Shown: positions 1-10,325 of the stretch, one piece after another | How the letters are laid out: each line of letters opens with the position of its first letter | Numbering within the stretch: the first letter of the stretch is position 1 | Assembly: GCF_047675955.1 (NCBI RefSeq) | Contig: NC_132911.1 | Span: 70,465,133-70,529,132 of the forward strand | Reading direction: 5' to 3' | DNA: 64,000 nucleotides | Source of the DNA: Chlorocebus sabaeus | Lineage: Eukaryota; Chordata; Mammalia; Primates; Cercopithecidae | Notes under the pieces: generated by a model | The model's database searches: none | What the model was told of the DNA's origin: nothing | Seen by the model: only the letters and a program-made list of their open reading frames with translations | Made by a program: the position numbers and the translations under genes

Positions 1-367
1 ATAGTAGGGGAATTCAATACCCCACTTTCAGCAATGGACAGACCATCCAGACAGGAAATCAATGAGGAAACATTGGACTTAAACTACATATTAAACTAAA
101 TGTACCTAATAGACATGTATAGAACATTCCATCCAACAGCAGCAGAATACACATTCTTCTCAAGCACATCCAGGATAGTCTCTAGGATAGATCATATGTT
201 AGACAGATCAGTCTTAATACATTTGAGAAGACTGAAATCACATCAAGCCTACATCAAAAAGAAAGATCCAAAATAACCAACTAATGTTATACCTCAAAGA
301 ACTAGAAAGAGAAAAACAAACTAAGCCCAATGTTAGTAAAATGAAGGACATAATAAAGATTAGAGCA
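1..367 (+). mobile_element. L1 (old primate/mammalian type) ORF2 fragment, endonuclease region
   Basis: The bases match the end of the L1 ORF2 endonuclease region (the stretches around 'ctaatagacatgtatagaac' and 'gaatacacattcttctcaag'). Several stops are present, so it is non-coding. This is the first visible segment of one 5'-cut L1 that continues in the same order and strand to about 4412, split by four later insertions. I judge it L1MA/L1PB-like from its 3' end. The element runs off the window on the left. Confidence 0.85.
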
Positions 368-664
368 GGCCAGCGTAGGGGTCATGCCTGTATCCCAACC
401 CTTTGGGATGCTGAGGCAGGATTGCTTGAGCCCGAAGTATGAGACCAGCCTGGGCAACATAAGGACACCCTGTCTCTACAAAATAAAATAAATCAGCCAG
501 GCTTCATAGCATGCACTTACAGTCCCACTACTTGGGAGGCTGAAGTTGAAAGATCAGTTGAGCCCAGGAATTCGAGGCTGCAGTGAGCCATGATCATACT
601 ACTGCACTCCAGCCTGGGTGACAGAGTGAGGCCCTATCTCAAAAAAAAAAAAAAAAAAAAAAAA
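368..664 (+). mobile_element. AluJ element inserted in the L1
   Basis: A full dimeric Alu ends in a 24-base A tail (641-664). J-type features include 'attgcttgagcccgaag', 'tctctacaaaataaa' and 'aattcgaggctgcagtgagc'. The L1 resumes directly after the A tail. The flanks 'aagattagagca' and 'aaatcagaaca' look like a decayed target-site duplication. Many CpG sites have decayed, as expected for an old copy. Confidence 0.9.
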
Positions 665-1270
665 TCAGAACAGAAATAAATGAAATAGAGAGTAGACAAG
701 CAATAGAAAATAGAAAATAGAAACATAATTAAGAGTTGGTTTTTTGAAATAATAAATTCAGATAGATTAAGAAAAAGAGAGGAGACAAATAAAATCAGAA
801 ATGAAATAAGAGATATAACTGATGCCACAGAAATACAAAGGATCATAAGAAACTACTAAGAAAAATTATGCACCAACAAATTGGATAACCTAGAGAAATG
901 AATACATTTCTAGAAATAGAAAATCTGAACAGACCAATAATAGACCAATAACAAGTAAGGAAATTGAATCAATAATTTAAAATCTCCCTTTGAAGAAAAG
1001 CCCAGGACCATCAGGCTTCGCTGTTGAATTCTACCAAACATTTAAAGAACTAATGCTAATTCTTCTCAAATTCTTCCAAAAAAATTGAGGAGGAGGGACT
1101 ACTTCCAAACTCATTTTTTGAGGCTGGTATTACCCTGATAGCACCCAGACAAGGACAGTACAAGAAAATAAAATTACAGGCCAACATCCCACATAAACAT
1201 AGATGCAAAAATCCTCAACAAAATACTATAAAACCAAATTCAACATTGCATTAAAGAATCATTCACCATG
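665..1270 (+). mobile_element. L1 ORF2 fragment, continuation (endonuclease-RT linker and start of RT)
   Basis: It picks up the L1 after the AluJ ('cagaacagaaataaatgaaa') and runs through the linker and the 'agcccaggaccatcagg' motif into 'aacatagatgcaaaaatcct' before stopping at 'attcaccatg'. In intact elements the next words are 'atcaagtgggatttatccc'; here the unrelated insert at 1271-1470 takes their place. Multiple stops and indels make it non-functional. Confidence 0.85.
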
Positions 1271-1470
1271 CAAACCTGTCCAACTCACCTTATTTTGTTG
1301 TTGTCCTTCTGCTTCGTTTCATGTCAGGTTTTTAGCAGCCTGAAGCCAAGGTTTTCACTTTCTGTCTCTAGTGATAAGCAGAAAAGAGAAATGAGAAAGG
1401 GGCTTTACCAGCCCTACCAGAAGCAGAAGCTAAGAACCCATGACAGGGACACCTTTGGACATCCCTGTAA
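1271..1470. other. 200-bp segment of unknown origin inside the L1
   Basis: The L1 breaks at 1270 and resumes at about 1471 ('gggatttaatcctgggatac'). The 200 bp between match no L1, Alu or LTR that I recognise. About 7 bp of L1 target appear lost and I see no duplicated flank. On the + strand a frame starting at 1268 stays open across it to 1540, including K/R/Q-rich residues, but that frame joins L1 sequence to the insert and is not a recognised protein. It could be a fragment of a processed transcript, a piece of LTR, or DNA captured during break repair. Confidence 0.5.
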
Positions 1471-1743
1471 GGGATTTAATCCTGGGATACAAAGATACTT
1501 CAATGGATGCAAATCAATAAAATGTAACACATCACATTAAAAAAAGAAGGATGAAAACCATGTGATCATCCCAATAAATGCAGAAAAGGCAATCTAAAAA
1601 TTCAATATTCTTTCACTCTCAAGAAATTATGTATAGAAAAAATGTACCTCAACCCAATAAAAAGTCATATAAGACAAATTCATAGCTAACATTATACTGA
1701 ATGGTGGAAGATTGAAAGTTTTTCCTCTAAGATTAAGACAAGG
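1471..1743 (+). mobile_element. L1 ORF2 fragment, RT region
   Basis: It continues the same L1 ('aatcaataaaatgtaacaca', 'aataaatgcagaaaaggca', 'attatactgaatggtggaag') across the first half of the reverse transcriptase. Stops and frameshifts interrupt it. It ends in 'agattaagacaagg', where the Alu monomer is inserted. Confidence 0.85.
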
Positions 1744-1884
1744 GAGCTAGGCACGGTGGCATGTGCCAGTAATCCCAGCTACTCAGGATGCTGAAGCAGG
1801 AGCATTGCTTGAGCCCAGGAGTACAAGACCAGCCTGGGCAACATAGTGACATCCCAACTCTGAAAAAAAAACAAAAAGAACAAA
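1744..1884 (+). mobile_element. Free left Alu monomer (FLAM-like)
   Basis: A single Alu arm runs from 'aggcacggtggcatgtgcc' through 'aagaccagcctgggcaacat' to an A-rich tail at about 1862-1884, with no second arm. It matches a fossil left monomer better than a cut dimer. The L1 words 'agacaagg' and 'aataagg' on either side suggest a decayed target duplication. Confidence 0.75.
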
Positions 1885-3749
1885 ATAAGGATGCCCATTC
1901 TCAACACTATTCACATAGTACTGGAAGTTCCTAACCAGAGCAATTAGGCAGGAGAAAGAAATAAATGTCATCCAGATCAAAAAGGAAGAAATTAAATTGT
2001 CTCTTTGCAGATAACATGGTCTTATATACAGAAAAATCCTAAAAATCTCACCAAAAATTTGTTAAGACTAATAAATGAATTGAGTAAAGTTGCAGGATAT
2101 AAAATCCACATAAAAAAATCAGTAGCATTTCTATACATCAATAATGAGCTAGCTGAAAAGGAAATCAAAACAATCGCATTTATGATAGCTACCAAAAAAA
2201 AAAAAAAAACTTCAGAATAAATTTAACCAAGGAATAAAAAACCTGTACACTGAAAACTATAAAACTTTGATGAAAGAAATAGAAGAAATGAATTAAGAAA
2301 AATATTATTTTGTTCATCCATCAGAAGAATCAATATTGTTACAATGTCCTTACACCCCAAAACTACAGATTCAATGCAATCTCTATCAAAATTCCAATGA
2401 CATTTTTCACAGAAATAGAAAAGATAGTTCTTAAATTCGTGTGGAACTATAAATGACCTTAAATAACCAAAGCAATCTTGAGCAAAAAGAACAAGGCTGA
2501 GGGCATTACACTACCTGATTTCAAAATATACTACAAAGCTATAGTAATCAATACAGTATGGTACTGGCATAAAAACAGGCACATAGACCAATGGAACAGA
2601 ATAAAGAGCCCAAAAATAAGTCCATGCATTTATGGTCAACTGATTTTTGACCAAGATGCCAAGAATATACAATGAGTAAAGAACAGTCTTTTCAATAAAT
2701 AGTGCTATGAAAACTGGATATCCACATGCAGAAGAATGAAATTGGACCCATATCTCACCTCATATACAAAAAGTAACTCAAAATAGATTTAAGACAGAAA
2801 CACAAGACCTGAAACTATAAAACTATAGAAGAAAATGTGGGGAAAAGTTTCTTGACACTTGTCTGGGCAAAGATTTTTTTTGGTTATGACTCCAAAAGCA
2901 CAGGCAACAAAAGCAAAAATTGACGAATAGATTACATCAAACTAAAAAGCTTCTAAACAGCGAAGGAAAACAATCAACAGAGTGAAGAGGCAACCGAGGA
3001 ATGGAAAAATAAATTTGCAAACCATACAACTATATGAGCTAGCTGAAATATGAGTTCACTGAAAAAGAAATTAAGTAAGGGGTTAATATCCAAAATGTAT
3101 AAAGAATTCATATACTCAATAGCAAAAAACAATCTGATTTAAAAATGGGCAAAAGATCTGAAGAGACTTTTCTCAAAAGAAGAAATACAGATGGCAAATA
3201 GGTATATGAAAAAAATGCTCAACATCATCCTCAGGGAAATGCAAATTAAAACCACAAGGTATCACCTTACACCTACTAGAAAAGCTATTATCAAAAAGAT
3301 GAAAGGTGTAAGTGTTAGCAAGGATGTGGAGAAAAGTAAATCCTCATACACTGTTGGTGGGAATGTAAATTAGTACAACCATTATGAAACAGTATGGTGT
3401 TTCCTCAAAATATTCAAAATGGAACTGCCATACTATCCAGCAATATCACTACTGGGTATAGATCCCATGGATAAGAAATCAGTATGTTGAAGAGATATCC
3501 ACATGCTATGTTTGTTACAGCATTATTCACAATAGCTAAAACATGGAATCAACCCATGTGTCCAATGACAGATGAATGGATAGAGAAAATGTGGTATATA
3601 TACACAACAGAATATTATTCAGCCTTAAAAAAGAAGGAAATGCTGTCATTTGAGACAACATGGATAAACCTATAGGACATTATGTTAAATGAAATAAGCC
3701 AGGCACGGAAAGACAAATACCACATGAGGTCGCTTATATGTGGAATGTC
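1885..3749 (+). mobile_element. L1 ORF2 fragment, RT active-site region to C-terminus
   Basis: This is the longest piece of the L1 at the left edge. The RT active-site box at 2004-2015 reads F-A-D-N instead of F-A-D-D. Downstream lie the region encoding 'NKAEGITLPDFKIYYKA', the cysteine-rich C-terminal zone and the ORF2 end near 3670. The reading frame is broken many times; the short open frames here are remnants. The young AluY sits in the following 3' UTR. Confidence 0.9.
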
Positions 3750-4053
3750 GGCCGGGCGCGGTGGCTCAAGCCTGTAATCCCAGCACTTTGGGAGGCTGAG
3801 ACGGGCGGATCACGAGGTCAGGAGATCGAGACCATCCTGGCTAACACGGTGAAACCCCGTCTCTACTAAAAATACAAAAAACTAGCCGGGCGAGGTGGCG
3901 GGCGCCTGTAGTCCCAGCTACTCGGGAGTCTTGAGGCAGGAGAATGGCGTAAACCCGGGAGGCGGAGCTTGCAGTGAGCTGAGATCTGGCCACTGCAGTC
4001 CAGCCCGGGCTACAGAGCAAAACTCCGTCTCAAAAAAAAAAAAAAAAAAAAAA
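3750..4053 (+). mobile_element. Young AluY of Old World monkey type (AluYR-like)
   Basis: A full-length dimeric Alu with a 22-base A tail. It has few differences from the AluY consensus and retains many CpGs. It carries a set I associate with cercopithecoid AluYR copies: 'ggctcaagcctg', 'gagacgggcgg', 'aaaaaactagccgggcgagg', 'ggcgtaaacccggg' and 'ctgagatctggccactgc'. The RNA polymerase III A box (near 3760) and B box (GATCGAGAC, 3824-3832) are intact. It is inserted in the L1 3' UTR; the target duplication is not clear. This is the youngest Alu in the window and the main clue to species. Confidence 0.9.
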
Positions 4054-4412
4054 CCGTTAAATTCATAGAAGCAGAGTAAAATACTGGTAATAGGCTGGGG
4101 CCAGGAGGAGGGAGATAGGGAGATGTTGGTCAAAGGATACAAAATTTCAGCTGGATGGAATGAATAAGCTCAAGAGAGCTATTGTACATTATAGTGACTA
4201 CAGTTAATAACAATACATTGTATACTTGAAAACTGCTCAGAGCAGATTTTTAAATGTCCTCACCACACACACCAGAATGATACGCCAGGTAAATGCATAG
4301 GTTAAATAGCTTGATTCAGCCATTCTAAAATGTATACATATATCAAAACATCACACTTCACACCATAAATATATACAATGTTTATTTGTCAATTAAAAAA
4401 ATTTTTTAACAG
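4054..4412 (+). mobile_element. L1 3' UTR (L1MA/L1PB type) and A-rich tail
   Basis: It has the typical old L1 3' end: 'agctattgtacattatagtg', 'atgtatacatatatcaaaac' and a final 'tttgtcaattaaaaaaa'. It completes the L1 that starts at the window edge, so 1-4412 is one L1 with four nested insertions. Confidence 0.85.
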
Positions 4413-4429
4413 TTTCCCTAAGCAATGCC

Positions 4430-4482
4430 TTTCCTTTTGTTTTGTTTTGTTTTTTTTTTTTTTGTTTTTTTTTTTGTTTTTT
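4430..4482. repeat. T-rich / (TTTTG)n low-complexity tract
   Basis: A run of T with interspersed G lies just after the L1 tail. It could be a degenerate tail of an antisense element or an expanded simple repeat; no Alu body follows it. Confidence 0.8.
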
Positions 4483-4485
4483 AGC

Positions 4486-5679
4486 TTGGGCCTTCCACCT
4501 TCCTAAAGGCAGACAAAGAGTAGTTGGAAATAACTGAACTGACACTATGAAGTATCCCACAGATCCCTAAATAGTTCAACATCAATGCCAAAAACAAAAG
4601 AAAGCACAAATATTAGACACCAACTCCTATTCTCAGAGACTGAGCCCCACCTAAGAAAGACATGTCCAGAAATCACAGCAGTAGTGGCGCCTGTGTGTGG
4701 AGGTAGGAAGTGAGAGGGAAATTTGGCTACTATTTTATAGTTCAGCCCTGTTATTCATTACACACTTGAGTCTAGTTTTAGCCAATTCCTGTCAAATTGG
4801 CCTGACCCGTCATTGCAAATTTAATATCAAGCTACTGATGGAGTTTAATTACTTGGTAAGAAATACAGATCCATCTATTTCATGGCAACTGAGCTGCAGT
4901 TCTATTGCTTTAAGGAAACATTTGGTATTGACTTAACATGATGCTTATTAAATCTAAACCAAATGTGAATTAATCAACTTGAAAATACTGTCTAATTTCC
5001 TTATTGGTGTTAATGCTGATATCCCATAACAAATGCTTTGGAGTGAAAACACTTAACCTACATATATCGCCCCAAGTTTCCTGTATTCGGTTTTAATTTA
5101 ACTATATTCAGTTTTAATTTGCGTGACAAGTTTCACCTCACAAGGTGCTTCCTCCTGTTTAACTATTTCTAAGTGCACATGGAGGTCTATTTACGTATTA
5201 ATTTCTGCTGGAATTACAGATATATCCACCTTCATTTCTCCTCCCCAAAGGACCAAAAAGGCCTCTTGAGTGGCTATAAATGTCTCGTTATAAACACTTA
5301 ATTTAAACTGCGTCACAGTTAGAGTCAATCTGGCCTACACTCTCATGCCAAAAAGCAAAACCTTTCAAGCTGTGCATTTTTACTATTAAATTTCCACTGT
5401 GACTTTAGAATCTCAATCATTTCTTTAAGAAATGCAAATGCTCTTTTTTCTCTGGCTTAGCAGTAGCCACTGGGAAATACATTTGTATAATTCCTTCCTG
5501 GCCATGCACGGGCTGTAACAATAATCAAAGCTACCAGGCCAGAGAAGATATTCCAGAACATACTCAACTTTTTCCAACTTACTGTCAGAAGCCATTGAAC
5601 GTTCAGCTTTCCACTTGGCCCAGCCAGGAAGATAGTGAAAGTGCCTCTGTCCAAATCCAAATGCAGGCTGTCTATAGGA
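4486..5679. other. Unassigned unique sequence
   Basis: I recognise no repeat or gene here. A short near-duplicate ('ttcggttttaattta' / 'ttcagttttaatttg') lies at 5086-5120. A possible donor-like 'ttggtaaga' at 4853 lacks a good acceptor upstream. Short open frames (for example 4697-4936) have no recognisable protein features. Confidence 0.5.
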
Positions 5680-5988
5680 TTATTATTTTTTATTATTTTT
5701 TATTTTTTAGATGGGGTTTCACACTTGTTGCCCAGGCTGGAGTGCAATGGCATAATCTCGGCTCACTGCAACCTCCACCTCCCGAGTTCAAATGATTCTC
5801 CTGCCTCAGCCTCCCAAGTAGCTGGGATTACAGGCCTGTGCCACCATGCCCAACTAATTTTGTATTTTCAGTAGAGATGGGGTTTCACCATGTTGGCAGG
5901 CTGGTCTCGAACTCCTGACTTCAGGTGATCTGACCACCTCGGCCTCCCAAAGTGCTGGGATTACAGGCGTGAGCCACTGCACCCAGCC
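5680..5988 (-). mobile_element. AluS-type element, antisense
   Basis: A full dimer reads antisense from a T-rich tail (5680-5708) through 'gcccaggctggagtgcaatg' and 'ctgggattacaggcgtgagc' to 'gcacccagcc'. The body is S-like. Open frames at 5595-5874 are Alu translations and not genes. Confidence 0.92.
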
Positions 5989-6189
5989 CAGGGTTAATCT
6001 TAATCTGTTTGTCCAATTATATTTCCACTCATGCTACTGAACCCTTGCCCTCCAATCCACCCTCTCCTCTCTTGCTAGGGTGCTTTGGGGCCCTTCATGC
6101 GCTGACCCAGACAGCCTCTCCAGGCTCCTCATCTGCACTCTCCCCACATACCTAAGCTCATAACCCCAGTAACCCACTTGTGCTCTACT

Positions 6190-6590
6190 CACAGTATCAC
6201 AAACAGTTCCCAAACTCACCACGGTGTTGGTGCCTCCCTGCCTTTTACACGTTCCTTCTGCCAGCAATGTCCTCGTGCCCCTGGCCATCTCCCACCCAGC
6301 CTTTCAAACTCAGTTCAAAAGCCCTCTCCTCTGTGAATTCTTCACTGATCGCACTCCCCAGCCCTACCAAAGTTGAGCATTTTCTCCTCCGGTTCCCGTA
6401 GCACTGTGGGACCTTCTCTATCCTAACATGTAGCATATCATATTTGATTATGTATTTACATGGCTGTCTCCCACTGGGCTGTGAGCCCATTAAAAGTGGG
6501 ATTGGCTTTTATCCTTGTATCCCCAGCCGCTTGTACCATGCCTGGCATCTGGCAAATAATCAAGAAATCTTTATGGAATAAACAGAAAAA
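6190..6590 (+). mobile_element. L2 3' end
   Basis: It has the order of the L2 3' region: 'cctttcaaactcagttcaaa', a pyrimidine-rich block, 'actgggctgtgagcccatt', 'tatccccagccgcttg', 'catgcctggcatctggcaaa' and an ending like 'tggaataaa'. Divergence is high, as for all L2. The 200 bp before it (5989-6189) are not assigned. Confidence 0.75.
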
Positions 6591-6811
6591 GGTGATATAA
6601 ATGTAAGAGGTATAAATTTCTCAGCACTCCCATGCATGTGAAGGAGGCAGGTGAATTCCACATTTATGGAGATGGATGACCTCTGCTTAGAGTGGACCTA
6701 AATCCCTGACCAAGAAAAGAAGTTTGGAAATGACACCATTATTTGCAGATCCCCTCTCACTAGTTGTTATGTCTGTGCCTCATGGGATGTGGGCAAGGAT
6801 CATGGAAGAAT

Positions 6812-6910
6812 TTACACACACACACACACACACACACATATGTGTATGTATGTATATATTTGTACTTGTGTGCTTGTGTGTATATGTATGTATGTGACTA
6901 TATATAATAT
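6812..6910. repeat. (CA)n followed by (TG/TA)n microsatellite
   Basis: An uninterrupted CA block runs 6816-6839, then an imperfect TGTATG/TATA alternation to about 6910. It is likely length-variable among individuals. The 220 bp upstream (6591-6811) are unassigned. Confidence 0.9.
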
Positions 6911-7949
6911 ACAGAGCACAAAGAGGAATAAATTTTCTCTCCTATTAGCTGTTTGGCTTCCTGGTGGCTGGATCTCAGGATAAGGGGATTGAAAGCTAAA
7001 AACACCAAAACAAATATGGAAAATAACAGAACAAAAAAAAAATGACCGAATGGGGAAAAAAAGCCCTCGACCTTAACACAGTTCCTGATTCTCTGTGGTT
7101 ATTGGATTGGCAGAACTTGGATAAACTAAATCAGTGGAAAATCCCCATATCTTATTTCCGTTTCCAGCCTCCTACCAAAAAGGCTTTTTCCTAGCTAATA
7201 GCACCGACCTTCCCTGTCAACCTTCATGTAAAGATGCTAACGAGCAATAAAAAATGCAACAAAAGGGAGAAAGAGAATCAAAAGAAACAGAGCTTTCCAT
7301 AGCTGGGCCATTTCCTCCCATGAAAATGCCTCAATGTCTGATTTCTGCTCCTAAGCCACAGGGACCATGATGCTGGTCCAGACCAGTCATTTCAAAGTGG
7401 GTTCTCTCAAGTCTGTGAGGTGATTCCAGTAGCACTGGGGGTGACAAAGGCTTTCTACTCCTCACCTTCAACCAGAAAGTGCCAGCTTTTTTTCCGTTTC
7501 AAAGTTGGGCTTATATGGAAGTTTCTGTGTGAAGGGAGAGTTCTATAGCTAAAACAAACAAAAACAAAAACACCAGTCCAGAAAAGGAGGCCGTTTGCTC
7601 TGATAAGATTCCATCTGGGTTTTATATAGTTAAAAGGGCCTCAGACTGCAGTCCAGCAGGCTGGGAGGTAACCTGTAGCTCTCCCTCCGCATAGTATAAG
7701 AGAAGGAACCCCAAAATTAGAGACAAGAGACCAGGACCTGAGCCCTAGATGTGATTCACTCACTAGATGTGAACATTTTCCCTGCAAGAGTTCCAGGCTC
7801 CATGAGGGCAACAAGCCTGTTTTGGACCTCATGGGACCCTCAGGTCCTACTGCAGTACGTGGGAGATGTTAGCTACTCAATAGCTAGCTGTTGAGCTATT
7901 GAGAACTAGCTCAAATAACAAAGTTTCCTATGCTTGTTTCTGAAATTCT
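6911..7949. other. Unassigned unique sequence with a short hairpin
   Basis: No repeat family or gene recognised. There is an A-rich patch at 7018-7065, a repeated 'ctagatgtga' (7746-7771), and a perfect 10-bp inverted repeat at 7876-7903 (separate entry). Confidence 0.5.
7876..7903. repeat. Perfect 10-bp inverted repeat (hairpin)
   Basis: CTCAATAGCT (7876-7885) is followed by an 8-nt loop and its exact complement AGCTATTGAG (7894-7903). The loop and arms share AGCT, so alternative pairings are possible. No T-run follows and no function is implied. Confidence 0.8.
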
Positions 7950-8128
7950 AGATTCTCAACTTGCTGTAGTAACCTTTCTAAGCTTTAGTATCTTCACTGA
8001 GAAAACAGCCACAATAATAATACTTATGCCAGAGAGTTGTTTTAAGGATTAAGATAATTCATGTAAAATGTACAAGCCCAATGCTAACATAAAATTGTTC
8101 ATTACTGTTGACAAAAAGAATAAAACTC
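7950..8128 (+). mobile_element. MIR, first part
   Basis: It has the MIR 3' half layout: 'cctttctaagctttagtatc', 'aataataatacttatgccag', 'gagttgttttaaggattaag', 'atgtaaaatgtacaagcc'. An ERV LTR (8129-8703) interrupts the end; the T/A-rich bases after 8703 may be the MIR tail. Confidence 0.7.
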
Positions 8129-8703
8129 TGTAAAATATTTGAAGAGATTTATTCTGAGCCAAATGTGAGTGGCCAATGGCCCATGATATAACCCTAAGGA
8201 GATCCTGAGAACATGTGGCCAGGGCGGTCGGCATACAGCTTAGTCTTATACATTTTAGGGAGACATGAGACATCAATCAAATACATGTAAGAGATACATT
8301 TATTTGGTCTGGAAAGGCAGGACAATGCAAGCAGAGGCTTCCAGGTCATAGGTAGATTCAAAGATTTTCTGTTACGTTAAGGAGTTACATTATTGCCTAA
8401 AGACTTAGGAATGACTGGGGTTGTGGAGATAAGGGGTTGTGGAGACCAAGGTTTTATGATGCAGGTGAATTCTCCAGGCAGCAGGCTTTGGAGAGAATCG
8501 ATTGTAAATCTTTCTTATGAGACTCTTAAATAGTCTGTTCTATCAGTAATTCTAAAAAGGAAGGGGGTATAATGAGACATGTCCAACTCCTGCTTCCCAT
8601 CGTGGCCTGAATTCATTTTTCAGGTTAGCTTTGAAATGCCCTTGTCAAGAAGAGGTGTCCATTCAGATGATCTAGGGACTTAGAATTTTATTTTTGGTTT
8701 ACA
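8129..8703 (-). mobile_element. Solo LTR of an endogenous retrovirus, antisense
   Basis: The 575-bp unit is bounded by TG...CA (TGTAAA-type termini on both strands). Reading the minus strand it starts 'tgtaaaccaaaaataaaat', has a TATA-like box (complement of 8245-8250), a poly(A) signal AATAAA (complement of 8148-8153) and ends near 8129. I remember this layout from a common primate ERV LTR but cannot name the family with confidence. No internal gag, pol or env sequence is attached, so it is a solo LTR left by recombination. It splits a MIR. Confidence 0.8.
8245..8250 (-). promoter_or_regulatory. TATA-like box of the solo LTR
   Basis: On the minus strand this reads TATAAG about 95 bp before the LTR poly(A) signal, the usual U3/R spacing. 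Whether it is active is unknown. Confidence 0.45.
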
Positions 8704-8799
8704 TTATTTTTACAATGAATATTACTATTAGTACCTCCTAAGCAGGACTGAAGTTCCTCCTTAAAGCACTTTCTTTTTAACCTCTTAAAAGCAAGGCAG

Positions 8800-8861
8800 A
8801 TGGAGGCTGGGAATCCTAAGCAAATTCCTTAACTTCTCTGAGCCTATCGTTCCTTACCTTA
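8800..8861 (+). mobile_element. MIR, left part (split by L1)
   Basis: 'aatcctaagcaaattccttaacttctctgagcctatcg' fits the MIR core. The remaining MIR words appear after the L1 at 10271, so a younger L1 landed in this MIR. Confidence 0.65.
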
Positions 8862-10270
8862 AACAGCATGGTACTGGCAAAAAACAGACACTTATACCAA
8901 TGGAACAGAATAGAGAGCCCAGGAACAAATACACACACCTACAACCATCTGATCTTCAACAAAGCTGACAAAAACAAGCAATGAGAAAAGGAGTCCCTAT
9001 TCAATAAATGATGCTGGGATAACTGGATAGCCATATGCAGAAGACTGAAACTGGATGCCTTCTTTACACTGTATACAAAAATAGACTCAAGATGGATTAA
9101 AGACTTAAATATAAAACCCAAAAAACCTATAAAAACCCTGGAAGACAACCAAGACAATACCATCCTAGATGTAGGAATGGGCAAAGATTTCATGAGAATA
9201 ACATAAAAGCAACTGCAACAAAAGCAAAAATTGACAAATCGGATCTAATTAAACTTAAGAACTTCTTCACAACAAAATAAACTATTAACAGAGTAAACAG
9301 ACAAACTACAGAATGGGAGAAAATTTTTGCAAACTATACATCTGAAAGGTTAAATATCCAGCATCTATAAGGAACTTAAACAAATTTACAGGAAAAAAAC
9401 AAACAACCCCATTAAAAAGTGGACAAAGAACATGAACAGACACTTTTCAAATGAAGATATACATGCAGCCAACAAGCATATGATTTAAAGCTGAACATCA
9501 CTGATCATTAGAGAAATGCACATCAAGACCACAATGGGATGCCATCTCATACCAGTCAGAGTGGCTATTATTAAAAAGTCAAAAAATAACAGATGCTGGT
9601 GAGGTTGTGGAGAAAAGGGAACACTTTTGCACTGTTGATGGGAGTGTAAATTAGTTCAACCATTGTGGAAAGCAGTGTGGCAATTCCTCAAAGAGCTAAA
9701 AAGAGAACTACAATTAAACCCAACAATCCCATTACTGGGTATATATCCAAAGGAACAAAAATCATTCTGCCATGAAGATACATGCACGCAAATGTTCATT
9801 GCAGCACTATTCACAAAAGCAAAGACATGGAATCAACCTAAATGCCCATCAATGATAGACTGGATAAAGAGAACGTGGTGCATATACACACATTTTATGG
9901 AATGTTGTGCAGCCATAAAAAAGAACAAGATCATGTCTTTTGTGGGAACATGAAGGGAGCTGGAGGCTATGATCCTCAGCAAATTAATGGAGGAACAGAA
10001 AACCAAATACCGCATGTTCTCACTTTTAAGCAGTTAAATGATGAGAACCCTTGAACATATAGGAAGGAATAACAGATGCTAAGGCCTACTTGAGGCTGGA
10101 GGCTGGGAGAAGGGAGAGGACCAGAAAAAGTAACATTGGGTACTAGGTTTAGTGCCTGAGTGATGAAATAATCTGTAAAACAAACTACTGTGATGTGAGT
10201 TTATCTACATAATGAACCTGCACGTGTACCCCCCAAACCTAAAATAAAAGTTAAAAACAAACAAGCAAAA
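8862..10270 (+). mobile_element. 5'-truncated L1PA (older L1PA / L1PB type), 3' 1.4 kb
   Basis: It starts abruptly inside ORF2 ('acagcatggtactggcaa') and runs through the ORF2 C-terminus and a 3' UTR with 'aacctgcacgtgtaccccc' and 'cctaaaataaaagtt', ending A-rich at about 10270. Frameshifts and stops are present; the 96-codon frame at 9663-9953 is an ORF2 remnant. It sits inside a MIR, which gives the order of insertion. Confidence 0.92.
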
Positions 10271-10325
10271 AGGGTAATAATGCCTTCCTTTCAAGGTTGT
10301 TGTGGGAATAAACAAGTTAGCATAG
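10271..10325 (+). mobile_element. MIR, right part (split by L1)
   Basis: 'ggtaataatgccttcctttcaaggttgttgtgggaataaa' is the MIR segment expected after 8861 and completes the split MIR. The MLT2 LTR begins right after it. Confidence 0.7.

Noticed and set aside
1268..1540. 90-codon frame over the unidentified insert as a gene
   Set aside because: Its start codon and C-terminus are L1 sequence; the frame is created by the insertion junctions.
4430..4482. Tail of an antisense Alu
   Set aside because: No Alu body follows the T-rich tract.
6812..6910. CRISPR-like or regulatory array
   Set aside because: Regular spacing is only a CA/TG microsatellite; no spacer structure. No CRISPR is expected in a primate nuclear genome.
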